DNA of 64,000 bases from Antedon mediterranea (GCF_964355755.1 NC_092670.1:4117001-4181000); one strand, 5' to 3'. Numbered from the stretch's first letter, positions 41,533 through 54,610 are shown. Notes: a model not told the origin generated them from the sequence alone. Numbers and translations: made by a program.

Positions 41533-42311
41533 ATAAATATTTAATCTATCGAATTAATATATGTTTTTTTTAATAAAACATTTCAAAATACAACGTAACA
41601 CTAACACGCCTAAAATGAATCGTACAGAATTATAACCCAGAGGAAATACATACGATATAATTTCTCTTTAAAAATTTTTAATAATCACAAAATGAATTAA
41701 ATATTTGTGATTGTAATTATTCATTTATCTCTACAATGTGGGCGTATGCGTGACATATGTTTTGCAAGTTGACATTAAAGCTCAGGTACAGGCATGAATT
41801 TTAAATATAATATTTGGTTAATTGTACATAAATCAAATATTTGTAACAGAAATCAAGACGAAAAAACATGAATTCCCTTAATATGGTCAAATACAAAATT
41901 TGGCAAAATTCTTCCATAAAAACCAGGAAAGATTTTTTTTAGTAGTTAGGTAGTTAATAATGTAATAACATGTCTGGTGACTCCATAGAAGGTGAAAAAA
42001 AGATGGTGGATATACGGTGGATAATGTTTGCTATAGCAATAGCATGAAAATAAAAATCTAAAGTTGAATAAAAATTATGGGAATGATTGGTCAATAGAAA
42101 TTTTTTTGCCCGCACCTGGCCTTTAATATCCTAATAATTACAATGTTTAATGTACAGTGTTTACATAAATGCAGATTATTATGGTATTATAATGTCATGT
42201 GTGTTTGTAATTTAGATTAATCCCATTGGAAAGGTTGATCATGATTAAGAGATTAACATGATCCACTTTAGTCGAGATTAGCGAAATTGTTTATCTATCT
42301 ACCTACGCCAC

Positions 42312-42479
42312 CTACGGTCTAGACTTTATATTGCCACTAACCAAGTGAACAGCTTCCAATAGTGATGTGCACTCCTTTAGGCTTCTACCTGTAAATATAT
42401 CCGAACCGCGATTTGTTTCTAGTTCATGAATAAGTCTTAAAATTTTACTCAAACTGTTAAATTGTTCTTTATGCTGTGT
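42312..42479 (-). other. Orphan exon-like ORF, 55 codons
   Basis: On the minus strand a TTTACAG acceptor, formed at the very end of a MITE-A copy, precedes 55 open codons that end in TAG (42312-42314). The peptide has a balanced, coding-like composition with a predicted helix (FNSLSKILRLIHELE) and ends LLEAVHLVSGNIKSRP. A GTAGGT donor overlaps the stop. I do not recognise the family; it may be a decayed or lineage-specific exon. Confidence 0.2.
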
Positions 42480-42483
42480 CTGT

Positions 42484-42598
42484 AAAGCTCGGTCTATCAA
42501 ACTGTATGTGACAAAAAAATGTGATGTTGCCATGGACATGATGATGTCATATCACTTCTACCATATTTGGGCACATCGCACTTTTTTTGTAAACGTTT
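42484..42598. mobile_element. MITE-A copy 6, right end degraded
   Basis: AAAGCTCGGTCTATCAAACT, then the core GATGATGTCATATCACTTC and TTTGGGCACATC. The right inverted end is lost after TTTTTTTGTAAAC. Confidence 0.8.
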
Positions 42599-43315
42599 AA
42601 TTGCGGTTGATCAGCGATTAGGCCTACAGAAATGGATATTCAATTTTTATTAAAAAAACTTTTTATCGAAGCAATAATAATCATAAACCATGGACTACCT
42701 AAACCATTCTAATTCTAAATACCAGTACTTCACATCTGAAGCATAAGTACGGGTTTTTAACCGCTACTGGACAAATAATTTGTAGGAATCGGTAGTCATT
42801 CTTAGTTTTATTTTATTTATTTGTTTATTTATTTTTAGAGTTAAGAGACAATTTGTTTTAAATACTTTGTTCGTTGGCGTGTAATGGTGCCAATGTAGAG
42901 CAAACAACATCTGCTAATCTTTTTTTCCGACGCCAGATAACACAATTAAACATAAAAACGAAACTAGTCCTTACCTTGTGTTTTGTAATATACGTTTATG
43001 TGAAACCTTCATTTGTTTTGTTTGGGGTTGGTCAACGAAAGGGATAGCTGAGCTTGCATGTAGTATTAGTGATGAGTAATAATTACGATCGTAGTAAATA
43101 TGACCTTGACTTATTACTCATTTCGTTAAGTAAACTAACTACGTGGGTTATTTAGATATTTGAAACTTTGCCTGCGAAATGTTACCGTATTAACAACAAG
43201 GCTCGTTACATTATTTTTGGTTTTTGTTTTTTACCTTCATGATAGATGTCCAGAATCTATACCAGTCACTACTATTATATTAAATGTGTTACCTGGTGGT
43301 ATAGCAGCCTACATA

Positions 43316-43496
43316 AAGCTTGGTTCCCACTAGAACGTAACGCAAGGACGTAAACGCAACGCAAGCGTTTTAACCAATGACAAGCGAAGTTATAGACAGT
43401 TAGCAATCACAAGCGAATAAGCCATCGCTTGTGATTGGTCAATTCACTTGTGTTGCGTTACGTCCTTGTGTTGCGTCGCTAGTGGGAACCACGCTT
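43316..43496. mobile_element. MITE-B copy 2
   Basis: Starts AAGCTTGGTTCCCACTAGAA and ends TAGTGGGAACCACGCTT. The interior is a long imperfect palindrome with ACGCAAGGACGTAAACGCAA and its inverse GCGTTACGTCCTTGTGTTGC. Nearly identical to the copy at 52943. Confidence 0.88.
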
Positions 43497-46400
43497 AACT
43501 TTATCAGGCTTTAATAGATCTACTTTGTAGGCCTGTGCATTATTCATTTAAAGTTATTATATTTATTATTTTATTTTAAATAGGCCTATTTGTAACTGGT
43601 ATTGATATTGTATATATATTTTCTCATGCTCACAGATTTTCTCATCTTATCGTGTCAAATTAATTAATTACATTTCAGTATATCACCGGGGTTTTAGAAT
43701 TCATGTTCTGTGCCTGGTGTGTTTTTATATATATGTATCTATAAATTTATTCTTCTTTTATCAATTTTCTTGTGGATATTAAGCCTACATACCAGTATTA
43801 GGCTAACTTTGTTAATGATTCTCTATATGTTAAATCATCGACCACATGATGCAATTCTATGCTAAATTACACATGGCTATATGAAATTAATTATCCACAA
43901 GCAATAGGCCAGAGTTGACGTCATCTTATTTTCAACGACATTTATAATACAGTATTTCCAAACTGTAAATCAAATGAACACAACTGTTTCATTGATAGGC
44001 TGCTTCTTGCACATGATTTCCTTTTACACCAAGGGAATCAATGTTTGTCCTACATCTACCTTTCTTTCCTAGGAAAATATTAGGATATTTACGGTAATAC
44101 TTAGGCCTATACATTATTTACGATGAAATAAATGCCTGTGTGTTACATAAATGTCAGCTTTTATAAGCCACATATATTGACTTAAGAATACAATATACGT
44201 TTTCTTATTTAGTTGTCAAAATAATAAGTGTTTCTGCTGTGGAAATAGTAAAGTAAAATGCAGGTGGAAGTAATTGTTTTCTTAAATGGACATTGTGATA
44301 ACAACTCGTGTTATGTACGAATCCGTCTAAAGTTCATTATGTAGGCCTATTATAAACCTCACCACCTAAACAGACAGAATACTCATCCAGGTTTTAAGGA
44401 AGAACCTGAAGCGTGCTTAAATGATTATTTCCTCTTTTTTCTACTGTGTAGGCCTAGTTACTTTATTTTTAGCCGAAGTATCAAATGATTTACATGGGTA
44501 ACGATTATGTCACATGTTGGAGACTGAGTCACAAGTTTACTAGTTGACTTTCTCGGAAAGAATTTGATAAGGAACAATAAGCACGTGTCAGTTGATGCTA
44601 AAGGCAACACGTGTACACAATCGGAAGTTTAGTAAAGGAAATAAAATAATGTAAAATATCTTTGTTTGTAAAGACTTTGGTGGATTTGGAACTCCTTCGA
44701 TAAACGTTTTAATAATCGCATATGTAATTAACGGGGCATTGCGGCTCGTGTATCTTTCCCACAACTTTACCAACGTAAAGTTCATACGATGGAGACATTA
44801 AGCAGGAAATGATAAAAATTAAAAAATTATAGGCTATAATTATAAAAAAGATTGAACTTGCCTTTCATAGTCACTTTACACTGTTTTGTGGGCAAAGATA
44901 AATAATCATTATATTTAGTGTAGGTGTAACATACCGAGAGTTACAACATGCAATGACGTATAGGGCACTATGTTTATTTTCTTTAAAAACTAGATTTTCC
45001 CGGACTAAACATAATAATAATAAACCCTTTACATTAACTGTTGTAACTTTCAAGGTCATATTTTTACACTTTCATAAACACGTGGTGTATGTTTACCCGG
45101 TATGACGGAAGTAATCCGCCTCCTTTATACGGTATGTTTTATAGGCCTATCGTGATGTTCATTCTAGTTCTAGCAGCTGGTGGGGGCTGTTTTTAGTGTA
45201 TTACACTATTCCCTGGTGTAGGCTAGTAGTAAATTTTCATCCGATTTGTCAGACACAAATTATGTAAAAAAAAAATTTATATTGATACTTTTGAAACAGT
45301 GGCACACTTCTTAAATGAAGGTGCGTCCAGAGTAGGCGGACAGTAGGCTAAGTAAAATAAAAGTTTGAGAAAATAAAAAAAGAAAAAAACTATTTAACAA
45401 TGTGCCTATTTACATGGAAACATATGTGCAAGATATAAATAATAACATTAACAAAAGTAATACAGGATTTACAAAAACAAAGAACTAAGCATTTTCATTG
45501 TTTATTTACATAACTAATTCAGAAATGATTTAATATCATTGAGCGTATATTATTATATAGTTGGCTTCAGATGCACAACGCAGGCCGAGATGCGTGTCGC
45601 CACGTGTCAGCCATGTGTCAACCTATGCTGTTTTAAGTTCGTATTTAATTATACTAAAAAGTGAAAATGAAATACACTTTCGCGGGTGGAGCCGGATTTC
45701 ATGTTAGACAATTTTGAGAATGGACATTGATTGAGTTGGCCATACATTTACCTTAGAACCTGTAGGTCTATAACAAGATGGTTCAAAATAGCAGCCAATA
45801 AGTGTACATCGACCGATGTCAGTAAAACTATGGTGTAAAGAATAGTCCATGGTAAAAACGTTACCCCTGATGCAAAATGTGGCCAAAAAATGAAAATACG
45901 TCAACATCGTAAACAACGATTATGTTTTTTCAGATATCATAGGTCCCTGTAGCATGTTTTCCTAAGAAAACCACAATAATGTTTCGACATATACGGTAGC
46001 TTGAAAACTATAAATCACATAAGTAGGATTTAGAGTAGAAGTGTTTATAAATATAAATACCCAATTTTCTAAGAAGTGTTTGTTTTCAGCCGTTACAATC
46101 AGCTGTCATTAAATCACTAGTTAGCGGCGCAATTCACTTGAAATGTTTACTTACAATATGATCTCTTCCGGATTAACATTGCTTTAAATAACCGCTATGA
46201 TGTATTATATGCTGTTTTATTAAATAAACACATAACGACTTGTGAGATTATGTGTAATATGAAACCGAGAGCACGTAACAATTATTAATATCATATAAAT
46301 TATATATTTAGCAATTCAAATCAGAAGTGTTGTGTGTAAATCCCCTTTTCCATTTGCATGTGTTTTTAATACTATTTCAGTAAATAATATTAAAACATAT

Positions 46401-46512
46401 ATTATAACTGATGACACTAATGTATAAATGAATATTGTGACATTTCAAATTCCATGTTAAATCATATTAATGTCAGAATAAGGAAAACATAAACAATATC
46501 TACAATGTCTGG

Positions 46513-46612
46513 ATGAAATGAACCATGGAGCGAGTGTTCCCTTTGCCGATATTATGGCTATTGAATTACGGTTCGACTGTATAACCGCTCGGCCAAACGT
46601 CCCTGTCATCTT
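46513..46612 (-). mobile_element. SINE-C head fragment
   Basis: Minus strand: TTTGGCCGAGCGGTTATACA (A box), a SINE-C-type middle and CGCTCCATGGTTC, the same junction seen in the copies at 20921 and 39838. The 3' domain is missing. Confidence 0.6.
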
Positions 46613-47199
46613 ATATAATAATAACAATACAATAACAAGTACACCTGTAAATGATAGTAATTTTAAATACAATCGGAGTTAAACTTACGTTTAAATTGAT
46701 TCGGGTTTAAGGGCTCTAGAAAAATGTTCTTTAACTTTGATCTTATTAACTTAATAACCCGTTCATGTGAAGTGGGGATTGATTAGGAAATTAGGATGAT
46801 ATTTGAGTTGACGTAATATAAAGTACGGTATACTTGGAACAATTTGTGTTTGTCAGTTTGTCATCACCCGAGATACCAAACACGTAAAGTTTACAATTAT
46901 GTAATCAATTTCCGAAACACATGTATCCATAAATCTCCATTCATGTTTATTTAGAAACTGTCGCATCGGCGATGATTCTGGAAACTAGATGGTAACGCAA
47001 TATAATGTCATGTGATAGTCGTCAGCAGTAGAATAAACACCAAATCGGCGTGTAAACACGGTTTATTAAACTAGATCAGATTAAACACTGTATGTAGGTG
47101 GTGTCTCCTGGTTCCCGTAGGAAGATCATCCAGTTAGGCCTACTGCATGTCAGGTGTTGGTGTTGTAGGTCTGAGTTATATTTTATGTTGTAGTATGAG

Positions 47200-47332
47200 T
47201 TGTGATTCAGTGGTTATGATGGGTGGTTCATGTCATTTATCAGGATCTGTTCTCATAAGAGTGTCCCACTCCCAAAGACCTGATTGTTTATGCCCCTAAT
47301 CCTAGATAAATGTTGTGTTAAATAAATAAGAC
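47200..47332 (+). mobile_element. SINE-D fragment
   Basis: GATTCAGTGGTTATGATGG is A-box-like and is followed by CCCACTCCCAAAGACCTGAT, as in the SINE-D copies at 58300 and 59282. It ends at GTTAAATAAATAAG. Confidence 0.45.
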
Positions 47333-48192
47333 TGTTAAACAGACAAACATACAAACATATTATATAAAATTAATTGTGGTCGGATAGTACGGTAATTGAC
47401 TGTCGTAAAGTTGATCCATGCGACACTGTTTTACGTTTTTATATCCCCAATACGGAGCTTGCATACCATTTACTAATAACAACATCTTATGTGATGTTAC
47501 CGTTAGTTGTTCTAGGAACATTTGTTTTATTTAGCTGGATTGTCTTGCGTCCTTTTTTAAACTATCGTTACAATATCAAGCTTTAAACCTACTACTGTAA
47601 TGTAATTGACAATTCGTTAGAATTAAACAATTCAAATGTTCATGAAATACAGTGACAAGACTTTAATATATTTTAAAAGCAATACGATTTTAATACCAAC
47701 AGGTTGAAGGTTTGTCAAAAACTCTCTGTATGGTTTTGTAACATCAGTAAGGTTTTACCAGTAACGTTTGTTAAGTCGTACCATGGGGATTATTTCTCCG
47801 TGGTCGTACATAGTCTGTAAAAGTTGTCGTAAGTTATACCTGTCCAAGTAAGGAACTAACGATTGAATGTCTTTACTTTGCCTAAAATCAAATTCAGAAT
47901 TTTTGTTTCAAAGTAAGTACAGTATGATACCGTGTGAATGTCGAGGAATAATAAGGTGATAAGGCAGGTTCTCTGGTCATGCCGATGGTGGTTGCGTCTG
48001 TTTTACACATTCTTTCTATGTTTTGTTTGATGTAGCTAGATTCCTGAGCTGCAACAAAATAAATTGACTTTTGTATGATACTTTTTTTCCTCTTTATTTC
48101 TCACTCATTCATAAATTATTAAAACGTTTAATATGAACGTTAATATATCATAAATAATCAATTAGATAAGTATTTTAATATTATACTTACAC

Positions 48193-48203
48193 TACTTTAT
48201 TTA
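48193..48203 (-). terminator. SC5D: Candidate SC5D polyadenylation signal
   Basis: AATAAA on the minus strand (rc of 48196-48201), about 490 bp after the SC5D stop. A further AATAAA lies about 100 bp downstream. Signal-based only. Confidence 0.4.
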
Positions 48204-48685
48204 CATGATATAACTTAACTCGAGATGAAAGTATACGGCGGACTTAAATTAAGTATAGGTAATGATAATATGATTCCAATTCGTAAATTATGAACTTCAA
48301 CACAACGTTTCTATTATTGAAAATTAACCATTGATTGTTTAATATGGAGGTTGTCAATATGGTATAATAATGTAATAAAACATTATTGTTATGAATATGC
48401 AAATGTATTTACATGTTACCAATACAATTGAAAAAAAAAAAGCACCGGTTACGAAATGCTATTGGTTAAAATGTAATAAGAAAACCTATTAGGAATAATT
48501 GAATATTAATATTGCATTGTTTTATCATCACTGAAACATTTCTTTTAAAATAAGAAACTGGAATGTTTAGAGTGTCACATACATCACGTGACATTTACTG
48601 ACAATCCACAAGAAATTAGACCAACGACTAGTCGCGCGTCAAATACTTGTGTTTTGCAGTGTAGTTTAATTTGTAGGTAAAGTTA

Positions 48686-49626
48686 TCAACCTCGAAAACT
48701 AAATCGTCTTCGTTTATTCCTAAATTCGTTCATTGAGCTATTTTCAAAGTCTACACTAAAACACCTTCGAATCAATGTTTCTGTGGAATCAGTATTACGT
48801 ATACTATTACTGTTATTCAGTGAACTAGTGATGTCATTACTTAAAATATTGCTACTGTTCGGTAAAAATACGTTTTCTTGTGAAACAAATTGTTTGTATA
48901 TATCTATACATTTCGAATTATTGTGATTTAAATGATCTAATTCAGTATTTAAAACATTGTCAATTTTCGTGCAGTTTTTACAAATACCGGTTGGAGCTAC
49001 GATATCATCATCAACGTCGTCTTCGAACGAGCATACACTTCCATTGAAGTCTTCGTCTGCACTTTCAACGCCACAATCTGTAGGCAATTCACATTTATTT
49101 ACATCGTATTTTGGTGGTGGTGGTGGTGGTGGTGTTTTCGTTTCTTGCAATTCTAACTTTTGTACAAAGTCAAGTGGTCCTACGCCTTCAAATGTGCTTG
49201 GGTGACGGTAAGAACCGCAAATGCGGTCCCACACGGTGAAGAATTGTCCGTAGTTGTAGTTAAAGTACATGTGGTGGTCAGTGTGATGTGCTGGACCATT
49301 GATGACAGATTTCATCCAGTCCGGCATTTCGAACTCACCGTCATGGATGGTGACAGCCCAAATGTTAGCAAATACGAGAAACGCAACAAAAAGGTACTTA
49401 TTGACAGGAAAAAGGACGACACAGACGTGGTAAGGCATCTGTTGCAGGAATCCATCTACTGGATGAAAGGCATGGGTAGCGAAAGGTGTTGCTACTTTCC
49501 ATTTGTGGTGCTCTTTGTGAAGATACTTGTAGAAAAACTTGTGATGCATAACACGGTGAATTGTGTAGCTTAAGAAGTCAACGACTATTATCATACCAAT
49601 CAGTTCAGGCACCATGTTGAAATAAC
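48686..49626 (-). CDS. SC5D: SC5D last exon with all His boxes and C-terminal extension
   Basis: Acceptor TTTTTTTACAG, phase 1 entry. Carries the whole di-iron catalytic domain and, without any break in frame, the long low-complexity tail to the stop at 48686-48688. Confidence 0.93.
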
Positions 49627-50471
49627 CTGTAAAAAAATAATATGATTATAATTCTAATAATAGTAATATGATTACAAGTCTAAATGTATCAGTTATACTG
49701 ACTATCATCACAAATCAATTAATTCATTTTCCCTGTTGTCAAAATAATTCATTTGGACTGTTTAATATTAGCTCCAATCTTATTCATAATTTAATTGTTA
49801 TTTAATATTCTATTACTGTGTTGTCCAATCAATCATTTCTTATTGTATAATTATTTGGTTTTCTCATCAATGTTAACAGTAAAAGTCAAACACATATCTT
49901 AAAATTTAGATTTTGACAATAATAATATTACTTCTGTCGAAGAGTGTGCAAAATGATATTTTTTAATAAAAAAGTCAACTCACCTAGATATGTGTCGTCA
50001 TAGTTGTCCCTGAGACGAGTTTTTCCAGAAATTTCAAGATAGTACATTGGTGTGGACATTATAAACATGATTGGCATTGCGTAACTTGATTGGAAGATTT
50101 CTTGACGAAGTTGGTTCTGAAAAAGTACAATTTTTAAAGAAACGTTTATGACATTTATATGATTAACCTTGTGACTTTTTTTCTTTAATTTCAGTGGGAC
50201 AATATAAACACTTTAACATAGAAGAGCACAGTTTAATAAAATTAATAATTACTATTTTTACCTTTTTAAAATGTGGGTGTTTCATCATGTCGTGATCGAA
50301 TATAAGAAAGTAGCTTGGAACAGCTACAAGAAGATACGATATATAACCCATCGACCATGTGATGAAAAATAGACTGAGGCACTGTCTCATAGGATTGTTT
50401 TCCTCCCACGAAGCTGGGTAGACGTAAGGTGTAAATACATATTCGTCTGTGTATTGCAAGATTATATCCAT
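48686..50471 (-). CDS. SC5D: Lathosterol 5-desaturase (sterol C5-desaturase), 427 aa
   Basis: Introduces the C5-C6 double bond in delta-7 sterols in the ER membrane, using a di-iron centre and cytochrome b5 electrons. Coding exons are 50471-50262, 50116-49984 and 49626-48686, joining in frame to 427 codons plus stop. The N-terminus MDIILQYTDEYVFTPYVYPA is close to vertebrate SC5D. Hydrophobic segments lie at about 33-59, 84-96, 120-135 and 180-207. The histidine clusters are HRVMHH (138-143), HKEHH (151-155) and HHTDHH (228-233), plus HDG and the YGQFFTVWDR signature. Homology ends near residue 272. About 155 extra residues follow: a seven-proline run (280-286), an acidic Cys-containing segment, Asn/Ser-rich sequence and a basic end RNKRRRFSFRG. 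Vertebrate SC5D is about 300 residues, so this tail is unusual. Confidence 0.95.
49984..50116 (-). CDS. SC5D: SC5D second coding exon
   Basis: Acceptor CTTTTTCAG, donor CTAG|GTGAGT, phase 1. Encodes NQLRQEIFQSSYAMPIMF and continues to DTYLG. Confidence 0.92.
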
Positions 50472-50480
50472 TATGGCAGT
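50262..50480 (-). CDS. SC5D: SC5D first coding exon
   Basis: Acceptor TTTTATAG precedes base 50480. The ATG at 50471 follows nine 5' UTR bases and has A at -3 and G at +4. Donor AAAAAG|GTAAAA, phase 0. Encodes residues 1-70, ending FDHDMMKHPHFKK. Confidence 0.92.
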
Positions 50481-51735
50481 CTATAAAAGAAAATATTCAT
50501 ATCACATGAGTATTGCTTAAAATGTTAAATGTTAAATGTATTATTCTGGTTTGGTTATTCTGAAAACTGAGGAAATTCGGATTAGGCCCTCCACTGACCC
50601 ACGGCTATACCAGCAGTGCAGCGCCTACCAGATCAGTACACTTGCAGACGATCTCCTCTTTTCGAATAGTGTACCAAGTTCTTTATATACAATGTTTGTA
50701 TTAAAACCCACACAAATTGTTTAGTTGTAGCATATCGAGACTTTGGATTAGAAGCAAAGTTTGTAATTGGATTTAAATGATTCACTAATTATTAAACTGT
50801 TTGTTTTGACAAAATATCTAACGGTGATTACAACCACATTCGGCGATGACGTCTATGATTGTATTAAAGGTATAGTGTATGCTTTATTACACTCATTCTG
50901 GAATTAACAAGCAGAACTCTACGAAATCATGTGGAAACAAGTAAATCTGCATGTCACCATGTAGGCAGCCTACAGTTACAATTTTTTTACTATCTAATTA
51001 TTAATACTATCTATAGTTTCAACCAATGCTGTGGTTTAGTTGTGTGGTTTTAATGATTGAGGATATTGTTTAAATATCTACAGTAACATTGTAAGATAAA
51101 TTTTAATTGATTAATTAACTTTAAATACAGAGTATCACTAGGTGAGAGAGTAATCAACTGTTTTAACCGAGATTCGAACCAATAATGTTCCGGTTGTCAG
51201 ACATAGCGAAACTCCTAAGCAAATACACGCGGCACATTTTGGGTCTATTTATTTTACAAAAGGTAAAGTTGAGGAAAAATAAATCATTGAGGATAAGAAA
51301 AAGCCACAGTAGAAATAAACTAGGATTTAATCTATACCAGAAAAAAAACTTTAAAAAATACTGTAGTAGAGTAAATAGAGCTTCAACTTTAATTAAAAGG
51401 CAATTCACCGTTCACGTGTTATATATTATTTCCTGGTGTCTGATGGGGTTTCCGTGTTGGTAGACAGTAAAAGTTCAATGTGACCGCTTCACAATAAACA
51501 TTATATTAAAACTAGTTCAATAAGCATAAATAATAAGCATAAATAATAAGCATAAATAAAATCTTATGTAATATATTTGATTTACCAAACAATAAATAAA
51601 CAATAACGGCTGTACAATTAGACATGCCATGACACGTCCTATTGTGTAGTAATTTTAAGTACATTAACAATTTAACATTCAAATTAAAAAAATCGAATTT
51701 AATTTCAACTAACAAAACATAAGTGTTACACTTAC

Positions 51736-51975
51736 CGTGTAATCGTGTGCTGTTTTCCTTGCTACTTGAATGTACAATAGGCTACGTATATCACAAATGA
51801 AAGAGACTGTATGACTTTCTTTTCCTGAGCACTTGTTGCTATCTAAAGTTTTTCAAAACGGGGGTTTTCTTATATCATAATGTTCACATCAGATAACGTC
51901 ATACTCTTCGATGTCGTCACCGCGACACGCGCATGAGCAAAATATTTATCCAATAAAATTAGGTATATAAGAGAA
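51736..51975 (-). promoter_or_regulatory. SC5D: Putative SC5D non-coding first exon and TATA-type promoter
   Basis: A strong donor ATTACACG|GTAAGT on the minus strand (last exon base 51736) could pair with the acceptor at 50481. Upstream, a CTTATATACC TATA-like box (rc of about 51962-51972) and an ATTGG/CCAAT motif lie close together. This is a consistent but unproven promoter reading. Confidence 0.35.
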
Positions 51976-52942
51976 CTCAGTTTGACGTCATTGAAGTTTA
52001 TGACAGGTGATCTGCCGTAAGCCTTCCCCAGGTTCCGAAAATTTACCCATTGAGTGATTCTAATTGGACGTCAACGTTAGCATGAATTGGATGTGAGTGA
52101 ATGTTTAAAAAAATGGTGTATGGTGTCACAACCTACTCGGGACTCGTAAAAATACTAATCATTTAACTGTTAATGCGAGAATAAGCGGCGTAAGAATTCA
52201 TCTAAGCCCTAAGTAATCAAAGATTTACAGTCCTGTTCCCTTGTGGATATAACCAACCTTTAGGCAATGCGAATTAAATGACTTGGAAACATTCAGTTTC
52301 TCTTTATATTACTTACGATATTGTTTTACATTATTTTGCATTCTTGCCTTTCTTCGGCATTCTTTGATTCAAAGATAAATACAGGGAGTTGTAAAATTTT
52401 ATAAATATACACAAGAAAATTGTGAAACACAGCAAACTAGTTTATATTACATGATACAAGCTGTTAATTGCCAAAATCATTAAATTTAATTATTGATAAA
52501 AAAAAAACAAGTTGTGTGTAGTTCTTTTTTTTATGATGATGATAAAAAGGTTAATAAAAAGCATGATCTCTCGGTGGAGTATGTCCAGGAGGCGATAGGC
52601 ATCATTCATTCGAGTTTTGTAGAATTACATAAATACCAGCATGATGTCACTTGCATTCCACCTCGCATAGAAACACTCGAAATCATGCAAAATAAATTGA
52701 TACTTGTACTGTAACTTTAACAAAATAATACTGATATTTATCAACAAACAACCTTTTGCACATGTGGATTAAACAATCGGGGTCTCTAATTGTTCCAGGA
52801 GGAAAGAATATATTAAACTGTATATTATTTTTCTTCCTCTATTGGCGAACTTTTCTTGGAATTATAGCCTCAATGTTCCTATCTCCGGTCGGCACTTGAT
52901 ACACATAAATCGAACCATAGCGACATTCTATGATCGAACGTT

Positions 52943-53126
52943 AAGCTTGGTTCCCACTAGAACGTAACGCAAGGACGTAAACGCAACGCAAGCGTTTTAA
53001 CCAATGACAAGCGAAGTTATAGACAGTTAGCAATCACAAGCGAATAAGTCATCACTTGTTATTGGTCAATTCACTTGCGCGTTGCGTTACGTCCTTGTGT
53101 TGCGTCGCTAGTGGGAACCACGCTTT
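52943..53126. mobile_element. MITE-B copy 3
   Basis: AAGCTTGGTTCCCACTAGAA at the left and TAGTGGGAACCACGCTT at the right. The first about 110 bp are identical to the copy at 43316 as far as I can see by eye; a few differences lie in the right half. Confidence 0.88.
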
Positions 53127-54574
53127 ATGCATGGTTCTACGTGCAGTAGAGGTCTTTAAACAGACTTGCATGACGGAAGAAAAATATATAGTAGTATGGT
53201 AATGATACGAAATTAATCATGTTTATAATAACGTTGAACCAAGCTTACTCATACAGTAGTATAGGCCTACATTCTAAACGGTATATACATGTAGATGTGA
53301 CCACGTCATAATTATTATTCCACCCCAAAATTGAGCAGCACAATCTTAATCTTCTTTTCCGGTAATTCCTATCGGGCCTTTGTTGTCCTTCTGAGTAAAA
53401 CGTCATATGGGAATGTCTCCTGATTTTAAGGAAACATTTTAGGTTTTGTGCCGAGAGATGCACGTGACTTCTTGCATATCCAGGATTTAGCAACTTCTCT
53501 GGGTACTTTAATGATTATTAATGGATATGCAACGTGTTAATTTACTAAGAACCAATCAATATTTACTAATGCGCAATGTTGTTTCTTTATATTATTATGT
53601 CTGTAACCGGAACCTGGAAGTTGTTGAAAGAGACGAATTTGAATTTCTGAGAAACAAATAGCCTGGAATGTTGTGCAGATTACCGTAAATGTTGTAGGCC
53701 TATAAGAAATTGACAATTTTCCAATAAACTATTTTTTTTTAATTTATTTATTTATTTATTTTTTAATTGGAAAAGGATACAATCATTCGCAGGGGATCTG
53801 TTGTCCAATTGGTGACATTTAGCAGAATTATAATGTATATAAATCAACCTATTTTAATGATGGTGATATGGCATTGCCAATTTGGCATACCATTCAGGTA
53901 AAATCTCTACATCATATAACGGTTCTTATGTCTTATTCTTCCAACTTTATGTTCAGATATTTTACTCCCAGATGATTTCTTTTTAAATATTTAAGAGTTT
54001 TCTACAAATTTAATTACTATAATTGATATACAGTGTACTATACTTTATTTTTGTGCTGTACCTTTACTGTTTCAAAATCAAGCTTTATTTTTCAGTTTTT
54101 CAGTCGATAATATTTATATTATTTGATTTAGGCCCATTTTGTGTTTTTATGAGCGATACATAGATACTAGTGAATGTTTACTTACCATACTTCCCTTATT
54201 TAAGTATCCTGTATTAGTATGTCTATGCAGTTAGCTAGTTCCTATTTAATATTATGTTGTTATATTTGAAGTTAGCTTTTTCTTGAATTGAATTTGAATA
54301 AGCTAACTTCAGACATAGGCCTTATCAATAATATGGAAATTAAGAATAGATTATAAAACTGCTCTTCTCAATCGCATTGGAACAAGGTCTTGAATAGAGG
54401 GCGCTAAGTATATTTTTAATTTTGTTAGAAAGATATCGATTTAGGTCTAAATTAATTTATTTATTAAATATCCATTTTGTTAATTCATAAAAGTCATTAT
54501 TCAAAAGAATGTGTTCGTAATAGTTTTTATCCAGCATGCTATTACTGTAGACCACTGAATATAATAAGAATGAT

Positions 54575-54610
54575 GTTTGTCAAACTAGTTTGATAGTGGA
54601 CCGTGCTTTA
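54575..54610. mobile_element. MITE-A end fragment
   Basis: GTTTGTCAAACTAGTTTGAT and ATAGTGGACCGTGCTTTA match only the right terminal 35 bp of MITE-A. Confidence 0.6.

Larger units (their letters stand above)
41540..48190. other. Tail-to-tail intergenic region PFK / SC5D
   Basis: About 6.6 kb. It holds MITE-A (42484), an orphan exon-like ORF (42312-42479), MITE-B (43316), a SINE-C head (46513) and a SINE-D fragment (47200). An open frame at 47374-47586 has a hydrophobic stretch (LPLVVLGTFVLFSWIVL) but no ATG. Sections 43500-46500 show nothing I can identify. Confidence 0.6.

Noticed and set aside
47374-47586. 70-codon ORF with a hydrophobic segment
   Set aside because: It has no ATG start (opens at TTG), no clear acceptor at its start and no recognised family; a single hydrophobic run is common by chance in AT-rich DNA.
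48957-49573. Plus-strand ORFs opposite SC5D
   Set aside because: They are antisense to the SC5D exon with its histidine boxes; no independent support.
52493-52714. 73-codon plus-strand ORF near SC5D
   Set aside because: It starts in a poly-A run from a non-ATG codon and has no recognised relatives; the helix-like composition alone is not enough to call a gene.
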